From positions 35,306,115 to 35,370,114 of the forward strand of contig NC_052018.1 in assembly GCF_015832195.1 (NCBI RefSeq): a DNA stretch of 64,000 nucleotides. Reading direction: 5' to 3'. The stretch comes from Motacilla alba alba. Its lineage: Eukaryota; Chordata; Aves; Passeriformes; Motacillidae. The notes under the pieces were generated by a model. It was given only the letters and a program-made list of their open reading frames with translations. It did not search any database and was not told where the DNA came from. The translations under genes and the position numbers were made by a program. Positions 39,105-51,165 of this stretch are shown piece by piece. Each line of letters begins with the position of its first letter. Within the stretch, counting starts at the first letter, position 1.

Positions 39105-40889
39105 TTAACAGCTATTTTATTTAATGAAGTACAATCACAACCAGGTTTTACATTTTCCTAAGGCCAATGGAAAAAGTTAGAGCATTAAATAATTTCATTG
39201 CCTGCTTAGAACACAACATTTCACACTGGAGCAGGATGGAAATCACATAGATCACTGCCAGGCATGCAGATTTGTTCTTATAAGATCTCTCCGACTCAAA
39301 CTAATTTTAGAATAAAGAAAAACTCTGCTTCAAACTACCCTGCAGTACAAAAGTTCCAGTGACAAACTTCTAGTCTCTTCTTTTATATTTCACAGACCCT
39401 TTCAAGTCCTTCTCTACTCCACTGTCAAGTTCTGTTAACATCACCACACTGTGAAAGAGACTGGAAACAAACCACAAGAAAATTTGTCTTGCTAAAATAA
39501 ACCTGATTTTTCTTTTCATGTGAGATGACTAACTAGCATTAGAAAAAAATAGCATTTCACTTTAGTTTAGTGAAGAGGCTCGCCAGAACTGCAAAATTTT
39601 GGATAGAAACTTGGTTTTCAATTTTGTTTTTCAAATTTCTGTTTATACTTTCAAAGTCAAATGGATTTAGGCTTGTGTTTTGACCTCTTCTGCAGGTTTT
39701 TTTTTTCCTCAGTGACCCGCCATTCCACTATCTTCCCTCAGAACCTAAGCTTCCTGTTAACAAAGAACAATGTATTTGCATACTGGCTTGCTAACATAAT
39801 GAGCATAGTTTTAAGCCAGAACTGCTGGCTGGACACTTGAAGTTTTCAGGGAACAGTTAAATGAGGGCAGCCACAGGAGGGGCTTAAAATAATTAAAGGT
39901 AAATTTGCACTAAAGTTATAGAGGCTAAAGGACAATAGTGGGCAACGAACCATCTCTTTTCCATGAACCAATTAAGGGGTAAAGATTGTTGAGCCCAAGG
40001 TCTTATTGCCATAGTTCATTAGCAGTGAATGATATATAGAACTGGCATATTTAGAGAAGGTCACAGTTTGTTCAGTGGAAGGGAAAAATCTGACATAGTA
40101 ATCATGCATACACTTTCTCTGAAGTCCTGACAGAGAGAGACCTGCTGCTTTAAGATCTTTGGACAATATTAAAAGGGCTAGAAGACTACTGGGACTGTCT
40201 TGGATTAGAACATAGCATAATCTCACATTGGGAAATCCACATGGCAAAGCTTGTGACGGTTGCAACAAAAATTACCTCAAGTGTATAATTTGGTGTTTTG
40301 AATTTCCCAAACTTTAGCTGAAAAAAAGGAATATTACAAGGCCTGTTCAAGTTGGCCAAATGCTCAAACACTTTTATAGTCAGTGAACAGAGATAACCAT
40401 TTGACAAGAACTATTAATCCTAGTCAGATATTCTAAATGGAGTCAAACAATCTTGGGACTGCTCCTATCCACTGCTTGAAGAGACAGCCTGGACATCTGG
40501 TCTAGATATCCAATGTCTAGATGTGTAGGATACATGAGCTGACTCCCTCCCAGCAAGTTCTTGAAATGTATCTGTCTTGGAGCAAAAAGGACAGTACTTG
40601 CCTGGACTCCATTCTAAGGAATAGGGAGGGATGGGGTGGAAAGTGGAAGTGGGTTTGTGACTGTGGATTTTTAGAAGATAGCAGCAAAGAGCAAAAAGGA
40701 CAATTGAATTTAGGAAAACAGCTATCAAGAAATGCCATTTTAACAGGTTAGGGGGGAAAAAAGTCCAGTTCTTTAAAAAAGCAGCAATGAGGGCATTGTT
40801 AAAAAGCAGTAATTCTTCCAATCCATGTTTCATTGTCAGATGGTGGCACAGCACTTCACAAAAGATGCCAGCCTCTTGTGGGTAGTCTG
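39105..40889. other. Unique non-coding sequence
   Basis: No gene or transposon is recognised. A 148-codon minus-strand frame at 40465-40911 has no domain and overlaps the CR1-like piece to its right. Confidence 0.5.
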
Positions 40890-41165
40890 AAGAAGATGTC
40901 TTGAAATACAAGGAAAATTAGGAATTGCTGAAGGAACTCAGAATATTTAAGTCTAGGAAAAAAACCCCAGACTGATTTACAAAATTATTATAATACTCTA
41001 AAGATAGAGTAGTGCAACATGTAGGAGATTAACCAGTTAGCATGAACATGTCTGATTTTGAATTGGTCAAAAATGCTCTGAACTTACAGCAAAAGAGGTT
41101 TAGATTGAAATTAGAGACTTCTTTCTCTAGCAAGACTAGTGAGGTGGTGCAGTGGAAATTCAACA
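40890..41165 (+). mobile_element. Diverged CR1 LINE fragment
   Basis: GAATTGCTGAAGGAACTCAG with AATATTTAAGTCTAGG (about 40921-40960) and GAGGTTTAGATTGAAATTAG (about 41096) match two successive plus-strand CR1 blocks, with a poorly matching stretch between them. The plus-strand frame at 41042-41308 overlaps it and is probably not a gene. Confidence 0.5.
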
Positions 41166-42758
41166 GTCCCAATCTATTAGCAGAGTTTTATGAGCAACTT
41201 TCATCAGTGCCTGCAATAAATGTAGATAATTGCCTTGGAGTAAGTGGTGGAGTAGATGAGCTCAGTCATTTCCTAAAGCAGACTCCAGTAAAGCTAATTT
41301 TAGCCTAGAGATGCTTATTCCTCTTGGCTCTCTCCACAGTTAGTCAAGAGCAGCTCCAAAAGATGTAGAAACAGAACAGAACTCTCCCCACTGGTCTAAT
41401 ATTAATAGCCCAAATATTTCCCCAAAGCTAAGTACACCCATCCTGGTCCCCTCTCTCCACTACTACTGCAAATAATTTTGTGCTCCTTTCAATCCACTCA
41501 AAGTCTTCTTTTCCTGATATTTTCAAATACCAGACCTCAGCCTGTGAAACCCAAAAACATTCCCATTCCTTCTCACTGTTATCCTTGTTCCTTATTTCTC
41601 AGTTTTGAAGAAACATAATTTATCAAGAATTCTCACAAAACCGATCAGACTGGCAGGGTCATGTATAAGAAATGCCTCGGTCTGAGTTACAGTCAGGTCT
41701 GTTTTTCAGGAAGCCCAATTACAATATCACAAGTGTCCTTTGTCTTAAATTTTTTAATCAACACTAACTAATCAGCAGATATTGGTGCTCTCTGGAATAT
41801 TCCCTCAGGTTTGAAAAGTAGTCACAAGTCAGCAATCATTCTTAAATACTTGCACAAGAAAAAAAGTGGCCTCTTTGCCTTCCAAGAAAACTTCATAGTG
41901 CCTTCAAAATTAACTATAGTTTAGTAGGGCATATTGCCCAATAGTGAAAAAAAAAACCAAAAACATAATCCCTGACAGACAGAGGTCTACAGCAACAACA
42001 GGCTCACAGTCACTCTCAGGTTTCTGCCAAGGATAGGGTTCAACTTCCACTCTACAGGTTATGTGCAGGTTCAGTGACCACAGAATATGCCCTTGAGCCA
42101 CCCACTTTCCACGGGATAAGCTGGCTGCAGAGTGCTCCACCCAGTCCTGTCCTTCCTGTGCAGATGCTTCAGTCTGCATTGCATAGGCAGCACTGACCAG
42201 TGACACTGATCACTCAGGGTGAGACCACAGCCACTTCAATCTCAGAGGCACACACACAACCCCTGCACTGTGGTTCTTCTAAGAACAAGGGAAAAAAACC
42301 TTTGTGGCCAAAAGCATTTTATGAACTGCTTTTGCCTGCCAGGAAACACTTGAGGACACCTTGTTCAAACAACCCTCCGTTGAGAAATCAAGATTATATC
42401 TAAAGCCTCAGGAGATAAAGCATAGAACAAGGTAATCCAGACACATGCAGGTTTCAAAATTATTAGAAGAGTAAACACTTAAATCTCAAGTACTGCTCAG
42501 CCCTTAACATTATGGTCTGCTAACCCCAGTGTTATTCAGTTGCAGATCCTCTCTATCACTTGCTTCTGTCTTATAAGCTGCCATACTGGGAGTTCCTGGG
42601 TGAGTGACAGCAGATGATGTGGTAAGACAAGGCCACAGCCCTTTATTGGCACAGGCAGCATAGCCTCAGCACTGACCCCACCTAATCTGCCCTTACATTC
42701 CGGCTAGCCAGCTGCAGGATAAGAAGGGCCATGGATAACTGCTGGGGGCTGTAACAAT
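41166..42758. other. Unique non-coding sequence
   Basis: No gene or transposon is recognised. 42600-42750 is richer in GC and contains a minus-strand AATAAA near 42641-42646. It could be part of an unrecognised LTR, but nothing else supports this. Confidence 0.45.
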
Positions 42759-42985
42759 AGAACCATAGAATTGTTAGACCTCCACGATCATCAAGTCCAA
42801 CCTTTGGCTGAAAACCCCCTTGTCAACTAAACCACAGCACTAAATGCCACATTCAGCTGTTTCTTGAGCACTTCCAGCGATGGTGAAGCACTTCCAGGTG
42901 ATGGCTGTTTCTCCACCACTTTCCCTGGGCAGCCAATGGGTGTGACAGCACTTTCCACGAAGAAACTCATCCTGATGTCAAATCT
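42759..42985 (-). mobile_element. CR1 LINE 3' end, minus orientation
   Basis: Starts with the antisense tail AGAACCATAGAATTG, followed by CATCAAGTCCAACC, the AACTAAACCACAGCACTAAA block and GCCACATTCAGCTGTTTCTT. These are diagnostic of a CR1 subfamily different from that at 33.5 kb. A local duplication of GAGCACTTCCAG-like words occurs near 42866-42897. The copy is truncated near 42985. Confidence 0.85.
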
Positions 42986-45900
42986 AATGGTTTGGAAGGA
43001 AGCAAAAATTATGTTTACACTGTCAAAAAGGTCCATAGGTCACAGCTTCTTCCTTAAGAGATACTAAGCAGTATGAAGCCAAAGCAGACCACTGGGCTGA
43101 AGTGTTATTGGCAGGAGAGACTTGAGGTTTGGCAGAGGAACCCAGCTATTCAAGAACTGTGAAGGGAGTAGAGTGAATGAGCAGCTACAAACTCGTTCAC
43201 ACAGGAACATTGGATCTGAATTAGATACCACAAAAAGGTAAAACCAAACCATTATCTGTTGACAATCAGACAATCCTACTAGGTCATAAGGGGAAAAAAA
43301 AAGCCTGAAAATGGCAGAGAGAGCACATGAATTGCTCTCTGTGAAAACCAGAATGAGACACAAGTGACAGTTTGCTTAAAGTAACCAGACAAGGGCCAGA
43401 GAGAAAGAACTTGCTGAGAGAGAAAAGCAGAGCATCACTTGGTGAGAAGGTACAGTCAGTGGCCTTATCTGTAAGTAAGTATCAGAAGTAAGGCTCAAAT
43501 AAGGAAGAGGTCAAGATGTAAGAGATTAATTAAAAGGTTCCTTTAGCTGCACCCGCAGCTGGAAAAGGGAGACTGTTCAGGAAAAAAGATCAATCAGTAA
43601 ATAGGTGCAAAACTTACTAAGAAAAATAAACAAACCAGGAAATATCATTCAACAGACACACTTGGTTTATTTTTCAGCTCATTGAATTGAACTCACTTAA
43701 AAAAGTTTATGATAAATATTAAGACCCATGCTGCCTAAGAAAAGCAACAATGTATGAACATAAGACATGCCAACTGAATACTGAATGCACCATAGGAATG
43801 CTATTGAATAAGAATGAATAAGAAATATTGAATGCCTGGAGATTATTATCTTGATGATGCCTCTATTATTCATGTCATAACCAGAGCTCAGCACTCCTAC
43901 AGAGTAGCCTTGTATAGCTTCCAGCAAACTCCTGTTTATTTTCTATTCCAAATGGTGAAGTTTAGTCTTGAAGTTTGGAGAAGGTTTATCAGTAAAGGAG
44001 AGAAGATTGGTCTTGGTGAGGTGCATGATCGGTCATTGACTCTTCTGACAAATATTCATCATATTTATGATTTTAAAACAAAATTTCTTTGAAGCATTTT
44101 CAGGCATTGCTTTATAGTTTTCCCCACGCAAATTTTGGGTACAAATAGCAGCAGATTCAAACACTCTGCCGGCATTTCCAGTAGTCCATAGTTCTCAAAT
44201 TGGCAGCTGTACGACACCAGCAACACCACCTGTAATTTAAGATACATATATAGTCAAGAGTGTAAAAACAGGCTGTCAGCTTTCCTGAATATGAACGCTA
44301 AAGTGCAAAGTGGTGCAGTCCCTTTTATCAGGTGATTCAGATTTATAATGAACAAATTTCTTACGAATCCTCAGCAAGTATGCAGACAACTGAATGTGAG
44401 CCAAAGATCCAGCACAAAGGTAGGTTGAAACACAGGAAGAGGAGTGTAATAGTAGCAATATATAATTTATTCCAGTATCCCAGTTACACTTGTATCTGCT
44501 TTCATCTCCACCCAGATATTTTCCTGCACCCTATAAAGAAATGTCAAGCACATTCCTAATCTGGTGTTGAGTGTAATCCGACATTTGGAAAAGTTTGGTA
44601 ACTAGAAGGTGAGGTCACATACACCCCTGAGAGAATCTGGATACTTCAAAGGATGAAGTTACCAAGCAAGCAGAAATTATTTTTGCAACTTGCACCACAA
44701 TACTAAGATTACATCTTTCTCCTTTATTACTGGATGGAAAATAATCCTTATTCAAACACTATTCTTCAAAGACAGCCCGAGGTTCTAGGCAGATAGCAAG
44801 GCCCTTTCACTTAAAAAACCCATGAAAATTATTTTTTAAATACTTGCTACATTTCTAAAAGAGGAGGAGGAAAGGCTCTCCATAAAATAATTCTCCCAAA
44901 TAATGAGCAAACATAGGAGGGTGAGAATGGCTGTGTATGATAGTAGAGTAGCCCAGCTTTCAGGGGGATCACAAAAATTCCAGTAGAACTCCTGGTTCCC
45001 CCTGTCCCTGGCTGTGCCAGAGCAGCAGTAGTGCTGTGGTCCTCACCTCTGACCCACCAGGCTCCAGCTGTCCTTTCCCAGCATGCAGACTCCTGTAGCT
45101 CCCTGACATGGGGGCTTCTCATACCTCAGTTTTCAGTCTGCCCAGCACATTTCACATGCACCTCATGCTCTTCCTCGCCAGTGCCTCACAGCACCGTGGG
45201 CATTCCTCAGGCCCTTTCCCATCAGAAGTCAGCTCCACACAGACTCCCTCAGCCTTTCTTACCTCTCCCTGTCTACTAGCCTTTGTGAAAGATCCCTGTC
45301 CCACTTGATGAGAGTAAATCATTAAGTCATCACCATTTCTAGCCTAACTTTTACTAGAGATCAGATCACCTCTCCCTGCTGTTCCACAGCTTCATTTTCA
45401 TTCCTGTCTTCCCTGCTCACAAATTCTTTTGTAGAGCAGACAGCTTCAAACCTCATTTTTACCATCTGGAAGACAAGACAGCATGCTTTGAAGAGTTCCC
45501 CTCTACCATATTTAATCCAAATCCTTTAGCCTTGTGGGGATGAGTTGGTTTTGTCAGTAATTTGAGTAATAAGAGCACAAACAAAATTGCTAACTGAGCC
45601 AAGCTGTTTCTGAGCTTTCCTCAGTAAAATTCCTGTCCTAAATCACAGCTCCCTATGTTTTAAGAAATAATTGCTCTCTCAACTCCATCTGTCTTACAAC
45701 CAGAATGGAGTCAGTGTCTTCTATCTGACTCCAAATAAGTAAGAGATATGCAGGAACCACAAGTTTAGCTAACAAGAGAGATTGAGAAGATCAGCAGGGC
45801 CAGCTTGCTATAGAAGTTCTAATAAATGAGAACAGTCCAATTAATAATGGCCTTTTTAATTTTTTTTTCAGTTCTATTTAGTAGATGAGAAATTCTTTTC

Positions 45901-46239
45901 AAGAAAGATATTCCTAGTTTCTGGTTTGGTATTGGACCCCCTAGCTAATATTTTTCTTTAAATTCTGTGGCCTATTTGCCTTCATTCCCGAAGACCTCTT
46001 TTTCTTTTTTTCAAAGCCCATGAAAGCTCTTATTAGGCATTCATCAGAACACACACATCAGTTCTTGTGTGCTGCCTTCTAGCAGAATGCTTTTAATTGA
46101 AAGGAAAACCCGGCCTCCTGCTAGGTTTGGGTGGGCTGCAATTAGTTCCATACTAGTTAGTTTTTCCAGAAAGTCATATAACTCTTCTACACAGGCATTC
46201 CCACTCTGGACCAGCTGCAAACAATATGCTGAGTCAGAC
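42986..46239. other. Unique non-coding sequence
   Basis: No gene, RNA or transposon is recognised. 44960-45300 is CT-rich and less AT-rich, which gives stop-free but domain-less frames. Confidence 0.5.
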
Positions 46240-46290
46240 AAAAAAAAAAAAAAAAAAAAAAAAGGGGGGAAAAAGAAAGAAAAAAAGGCA
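46240..46290. repeat. Poly-A tract with G-run
   Basis: 24 A (46240-46263), then 6 G, then A-rich sequence to about 46290. The Lys/Gly-rich plus frames here are artefacts of the tract. Confidence 0.95.
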
Positions 46291-46543
46291 GCAGAAGGAA
46301 TTTTTCATTGAATTAAGAATCCATTCTGTCCTCAAATCTTATAAAATATGTGTTGTATTCCATCTGACAGTTCTTGGCACTCGCATGGGACCCATGTGCC
46401 TGCAGTGATACTGCAAATTCCCTCACTGCATGGAGGCTTTGGACTCCATCAGCCAGGAAAAACACCTTACAAGCTAATGGTGTGGGCCTGGGTGGGGAGC
46501 AAGATACAAATGTCCCTTTTTGCCTGAACCACGCTGCTCAGTG

Positions 46544-46574
<31 letters not shown>
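46544..46574. repeat. Poly-A tract (31 A)
   Basis: An uninterrupted run of 31 A on the plus strand, about 280 bases from the previous A-tract. It could be a retrotransposition tail, but the sequence to its left matches nothing I know. Confidence 0.95.
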
Positions 46575-46576
<2 letters not shown>

Positions 46577-48042
46577 GTCTTCCTTACTTTTCCTTACTTG
46601 CAGGGAAATCCACTGCCCTACTAGTAAGTTGCAGTGACTGAAGCCAGGGGAAAAGTGTGCCAAACATCTGAATTTTGTCAAATTCAGATGCAAATGAAAG
46701 CTTCAGAAAACCTTTTTCAGGGTACTCTAGTTTATTTGAAGCCAACGAAGCATGAAATGGTCTTAGCAGTTTGTTATTTTTTGATGTAATGTGAGGATCC
46801 AGAATCTCTTGACAAGTAGAGCAGGAGCTTGAGTTTCAGTTCGTTGATTGGTGGTTTTCTGGATTCGTCCAAGAAATGTATTTAAACAGCATGTGCAGCA
46901 GAAACCATTGTAGTCATGAATGCTCAATGGCAAACACCTGAAAGTGGACATCAGATAATGAAAACAACAGTTAAGTAAATAATCATTTTCATTTCCAAAG
47001 ACAACTGTTAGAATTGGGATATGTTTTATCTTTTCATATGCACCAAAGTACGTGCCAGGATTTTTCTGTGTTCTAACAGAAAACCATAAGTTGCAGGCAC
47101 ATTCAGAGCCTTTACTAGACCTAAGAAACACTTATGTTGAGACCCATTAATTTTGTGGGGTTTCACATCCATGGCTTGGATCAGCACAGTTGGTCCTCTA
47201 ACACAACAACTGCTGCATAAAAATTCAAAATAGTCAGCCCATATTTAGCTTATTCTTTCACAAGCTTCTCTTGGTAGTAGTAAAAGACACCAGGTAAATT
47301 TTGCATTGTTAACTATAAGTAAAAGGAATGTGTCACATTTTATTTCACATGGGAAGTGAAAAAAGGAATCTTTATTTGAACTTTTTCCTTTAAAATCACA
47401 GTGATTTAGTATGAAAAACATGATTTAGTATGAAAAAAAAAACCAACAAACTTTTGGAGGTATTTGCTGTGGGAAATTGAAAATTTCCAGTGGAAATGAA
47501 GTAACACCATAAAAAAATCGGCATTAACAGAACAGTATTTTTGGTAAGAAAATCTTCTGCACTAAATACTGTGGCCAAGAGTAATTACAATTTATCCAAA
47601 AGCCTGAGAGAGCTACAATGGGTTTTTGGAACCTTTTAAATATCCCACCTAGTACAGTAATAATGTTGCACAGTGAGAGTGTGAAAAGATTATAGTGAAA
47701 GGTTTGTATCCCAGCAGCACCTGAATATAAACAACATGTTTGTTTAACTGACAACAGCTTTTTCCATACATGATTTTAAATTTGCAGAAAACTATAAATA
47801 GATAGCACTTTCACTGAAAGCATTAAATTAACCAACTGGGTACTTGACTTCGTAATGTGGAGCAATGTGGAGTGATAATGAACACCATGTGTGTGTGATA
47901 ATGGGGGCTGTAGAAAATAGATCTGGCCAGCTGAGTGAAAAGGAAATGCTAAAAAGGAAAAAATCTGAAGTCCAAGCCAAAACAAGTGACCTAGTGGAGC
48001 AAGTAAAGGTTTGTGTTTGGGGCAGGCTAGAGGCCTGAGAGA
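46575..48042. other. Unique non-coding sequence
   Basis: No gene or transposon is recognised. Includes a 19-base tandem duplication at 47402-47439 (TGATTTAGTATGAAAAACA, second copy with one change). Confidence 0.5.
47402..47439. repeat. Tandem duplication, 19 bp x 2
   Basis: Two adjacent 19-base copies (47402-47420, 47421-47439) differing at one base near the end. Confidence 0.93.
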
Positions 48043-48238
48043 GATCAGCAATTCAGCAGGGTATTTTTAAGCATATGCTCAAGGCCCTCCTTATTCAGCA
48101 GGAAACTTAAGCATATGCTCAGAGGTTAAGCATCAGCTAAAGTCTCATTGATGTCAATGGGTCTTAAACACATGCCTAGAGATACATATGTGCTGAAGTG
48201 CTTTTACAAATAAGAATGGACTGGGGATCAGGGCCTCA
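48043..48238. mobile_element. Ancient MITE-like amniote element with inverted internal symmetry
   Basis: The word TTAAGCATATGCTCA occurs twice (about 48067 and 48106). The middle is near-palindromic, CATTGATGTCAATG at 48146-48159, and the ends read GATCAGCAATTCAGC and GGATCAGGGCCT. This arrangement, with CATTGA-TCAATG in the centre and AAGCATATGCTT arms, resembles old non-autonomous DNA elements common in turtles and crocodilians and surviving as relics in birds. I cannot name the family with certainty. It has no coding capacity. Confidence 0.55.
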
Positions 48239-50407
48239 GTCCCCTGGTATTCCATAGCAGGCTAACCCTGCAACCTCCTGGCTTTCCAAATTCTTCAGAG
48301 TAGATCTCATTTATTATACACACAGGACCAGACTTAAGCGTTAAGAACTTGCATTACTGTACATAACTGCCATTGGCCCTTTGGTACTGAAATAAATAGG
48401 AAAGTACAGATATATTTATAAAATACCAGTAATTTCTACTGCAATGTGTCCAAAGAATTCTCTTAACTATAACAGTGAAAGCATAAAATAAGCAGAAAGG
48501 CAACTTTTGAGCAGGTCATTTAGTCTTTCCAGTACTGATGTAAGAAGACTTCCACAATAACGTATTTAAAGATAAAACTGAATCTTAACTGGAAACTGAC
48601 TTTGAGTAATTTATTTTGAAAGAGCACATGGTGCTCTTAATTTTAGTGCAACCAATGGATCTGTATTTCCTTATGACCTTCTGTGCCTGATTAGTCACAG
48701 ATAAGTCCACTCATCAACCGCAGTGCTGACTGGACATCACTGCAACAACAGAATAGTCACTTTGGCAATTCAACTGCATGTAGGCAAACTGCAAAGCATT
48801 AATCTGCCATGATACAAATTTAGAAATCCGCAACAATTATTCTCTGAATCTCAGATGGAAGGTTAACATTATAAAAAAGTCTCCAAAAATTTTAGGTAAG
48901 TTATGTCAGACTCAAGTATGGCTTGTCCTTCTTTAAAACTGCATGAAAATATACCATAAAGTGGCACGGGGAATTCTATGGTAAGGTTACTAATGATATT
49001 AAATATTTTTTCCATGAAGTTAGTACAGAATTTGAAATTATCAGTGGAAATCCTTCCTGTGCATTTCAGTGAACCTGAACAACCACTTGGTCTATGCATT
49101 TTGTAACTCTCCAAGGACAAATATGCGGCAGAGGAAATGGTAATAAAGATGCACTGCAGGGCCAGTTCAGAGCTACTTTAGATGGATTCTGTAAATGACG
49201 GCCCATTTTAAAACACCCTTAATGCAACAGGAGCAAATTGGGATGCATTTGAGTATCAGGACACTGCCAGAGTAACTGCTGTGTGCAAGCACTGCATCGC
49301 TTTTCTCCAGTGATGCCACAGAAAGGATTATAGCAAAAAGCTGACTTAAACAAACAAACAAACAAAGGTAATTTCAATAAAATTTATGAAGAAAATCTAT
49401 TATTTACATGTGTGTTTTCCTTCTGTCAGAGGACTCATGTTTTTAACTGGAGAGCATTTCAGTTTGGCATTTCCTGCAAATCCACTGAGGAAAAGCCACA
49501 GCTATATGGTATTCCTTCCATAGATGTTAACATTTAAAGACTCATAGAAGTGGCTAATGTTCAATTTCTGGTTAACATTTGATTACTTTCTTGCTTTGTT
49601 TTTCCAGATGAAGACAACCTGGTGAAAGAGTTCCCACATTCCTCTTTGCACTTCTGCTATGACACAACTTAGCTGATGTAGGCAAATTCAAGTTCTAAAA
49701 GCATATATCTTAGTCCAATTTTGTTTCAAGTTTCTGCCTTTTTATTAACTAGGGAAGAGCACCTCTTCCTTCTTGCCCAAGAAAGCTGCTGGTTATCATT
49801 CCCATCCCTCCGGTCGGTCAAGTAACACATGATGCTAGCCTAGTACAAATAGGAAACAGGTTCCTATGGAATCTGAAATACTATTTGTACATCCTACCAC
49901 TGACCACAGCGGAACAATGGTGTGCCAATGACAGAGAAAAAAAATAACTCTATTTTCTTGCTCTTTCTGTGCCTCTGTCTGAAATATACCTAACTCCAAA
50001 GCTATTATTTATAGTTATGAGGTGACAACTGAAAGCTAGCAGTCTGCTGAGTGAAAAAATGTTTGCATTTATCCTTTCTAGAGATATCCTATATATGCAC
50101 ACACATGTATGTGCAGCAGCTATTCATACATACTGGATAGGGAGAAATACCTAATCAACTACAGTGCTTATTCAGTGCTATGAAAGAAAAGTTCTTTGTT
50201 TTGTGTGAATTAAGTGGCAGAACTTCATTTTTTATGATTATTCAAAATGAAGATAATTTTAATCAAAGCCTACAGCTACACTGGCATTGTTTAAAACACT
50301 GAGAAGCAGTGTTGTAAGTTATCTGTGAACACTTCTGGGTATCAATTTTATTAAAAAATCACCTCTTCAGAGTTGCAATATGTTGTAACTTGCAAATATT
50401 TTTAAGT
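48239..50407. other. Unique non-coding sequence
   Basis: No gene or transposon is recognised. Includes the (AAAC)n microsatellite at 49348-49366. Confidence 0.5.
49348..49366. repeat. Microsatellite (AAAC)n
   Basis: Between four and five perfect AAAC units. Confidence 0.93.
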
Positions 50408-50675
50408 CAATCTTGGGCAAAAGGGTTGGACAGGATAGATATTAGGAGGAATTTCTTCACATAAAGGATTGTCAAGCATTGCAACAGGCTGCCCAGGGAG
50501 GTGGCAGAGTCCCCATTCCTGGAAGTTTCTAAGAAAAGACTGGATGTGGCACTTAGTTCCATGGTCTAGTTGACATGGGGATGTTTGGCCAAATACTGGA
50601 CTCAATGATCTCAGAGATCTTCCCCAACCTAATGGGAGGTTTTTCCCAACCTAATTGATTCTGTGATTTTGTGAA
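50408..50675 (+). mobile_element. CR1 LINE 3' end, plus orientation
   Basis: ATATTAGGAGGAATTTCTTC, GGCTGCCCAGGGAGGTGG, GACTGGATGTGGCACTTAG and a terminal GATTCTGTGATTTTGTGA are the ordered 3'-UTR blocks of CR1. Near the end a block beginning CCCAACCTAATG is duplicated. The 5' side is truncated at about 50408. Confidence 0.9.
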
Positions 50676-50689
50676 AAAAATTTACATTG

Positions 50690-51165
50690 TTCACACAATC
50701 ACCAAAATGCTGATGTTGGAGGGGTCTTCTGGAAGTCATCTAGTTCAGCTGCCTGTCTTCAGGACTATCACCAGCACCAGACCAAGCCACCCACAGTTTT
50801 CCTTAGTCAAGTCCCCAAAACCTTTAGGGATAGAGATTCTGCCTCTTCTTTGGGTACCCTGCTCCAATCATCCAAAGCAAAAACATTATTCCTAGCCTCC
50901 ATTCTAACTTCCATAGTCACGATTTGATGTTGTGATCCCGTTTTGGCCACTTGAAGCTGTGGAGAAGGGTTTAGCTTCATCATCTCCATAACTTGCCTTC
51001 AAGCAGCTCCAGACTGCCCATAGCTGCTTCCTCATCAGGCTCTACAAGCAAAGCACCCTTCACCTTTCTGTGAAAGGCATGTCCTCCAGGCTTCTGGCCA
51101 CCTTGGTAGCCCTCCACTTGTCCATCCCCAGCATCTCTATACTCCCAATGTTTCAGCCAACCTCA
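50690..51165 (-). mobile_element. Older CR1 LINE, minus orientation, tail to tail with the previous copy
   Basis: Starts with a worn antisense tail CAATCACCAAAATGCTGATG then TTGGAGGGGTCTTCTGGA and GTCATCTAGTTCAG. Continues through a minus-strand CR1 3' region to GGCCACCTTGGTAGCCCTCC (about 51098). It is clearly more diverged than its neighbour and belongs to another subfamily. Only about 15 bases separate the two 3' ends. Confidence 0.75.

Noticed and set aside
40465..40911. 148-codon minus-strand frame with a hydrophobic segment
   Set aside because: No recognisable family, an overlapping second frame on the same strand, and it runs into a CR1-like fragment.
41042..41308. 88-codon plus-strand frame with protein-like composition
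   Set aside because: Its first third coincides with a diverged CR1 block, and no domain or splice sites are convincing.
42600..42750. Possible second LTR
   Set aside because: A minus-strand AATAAA and slightly higher GC are the only hints. No TG/CA ends or matching partner were seen.
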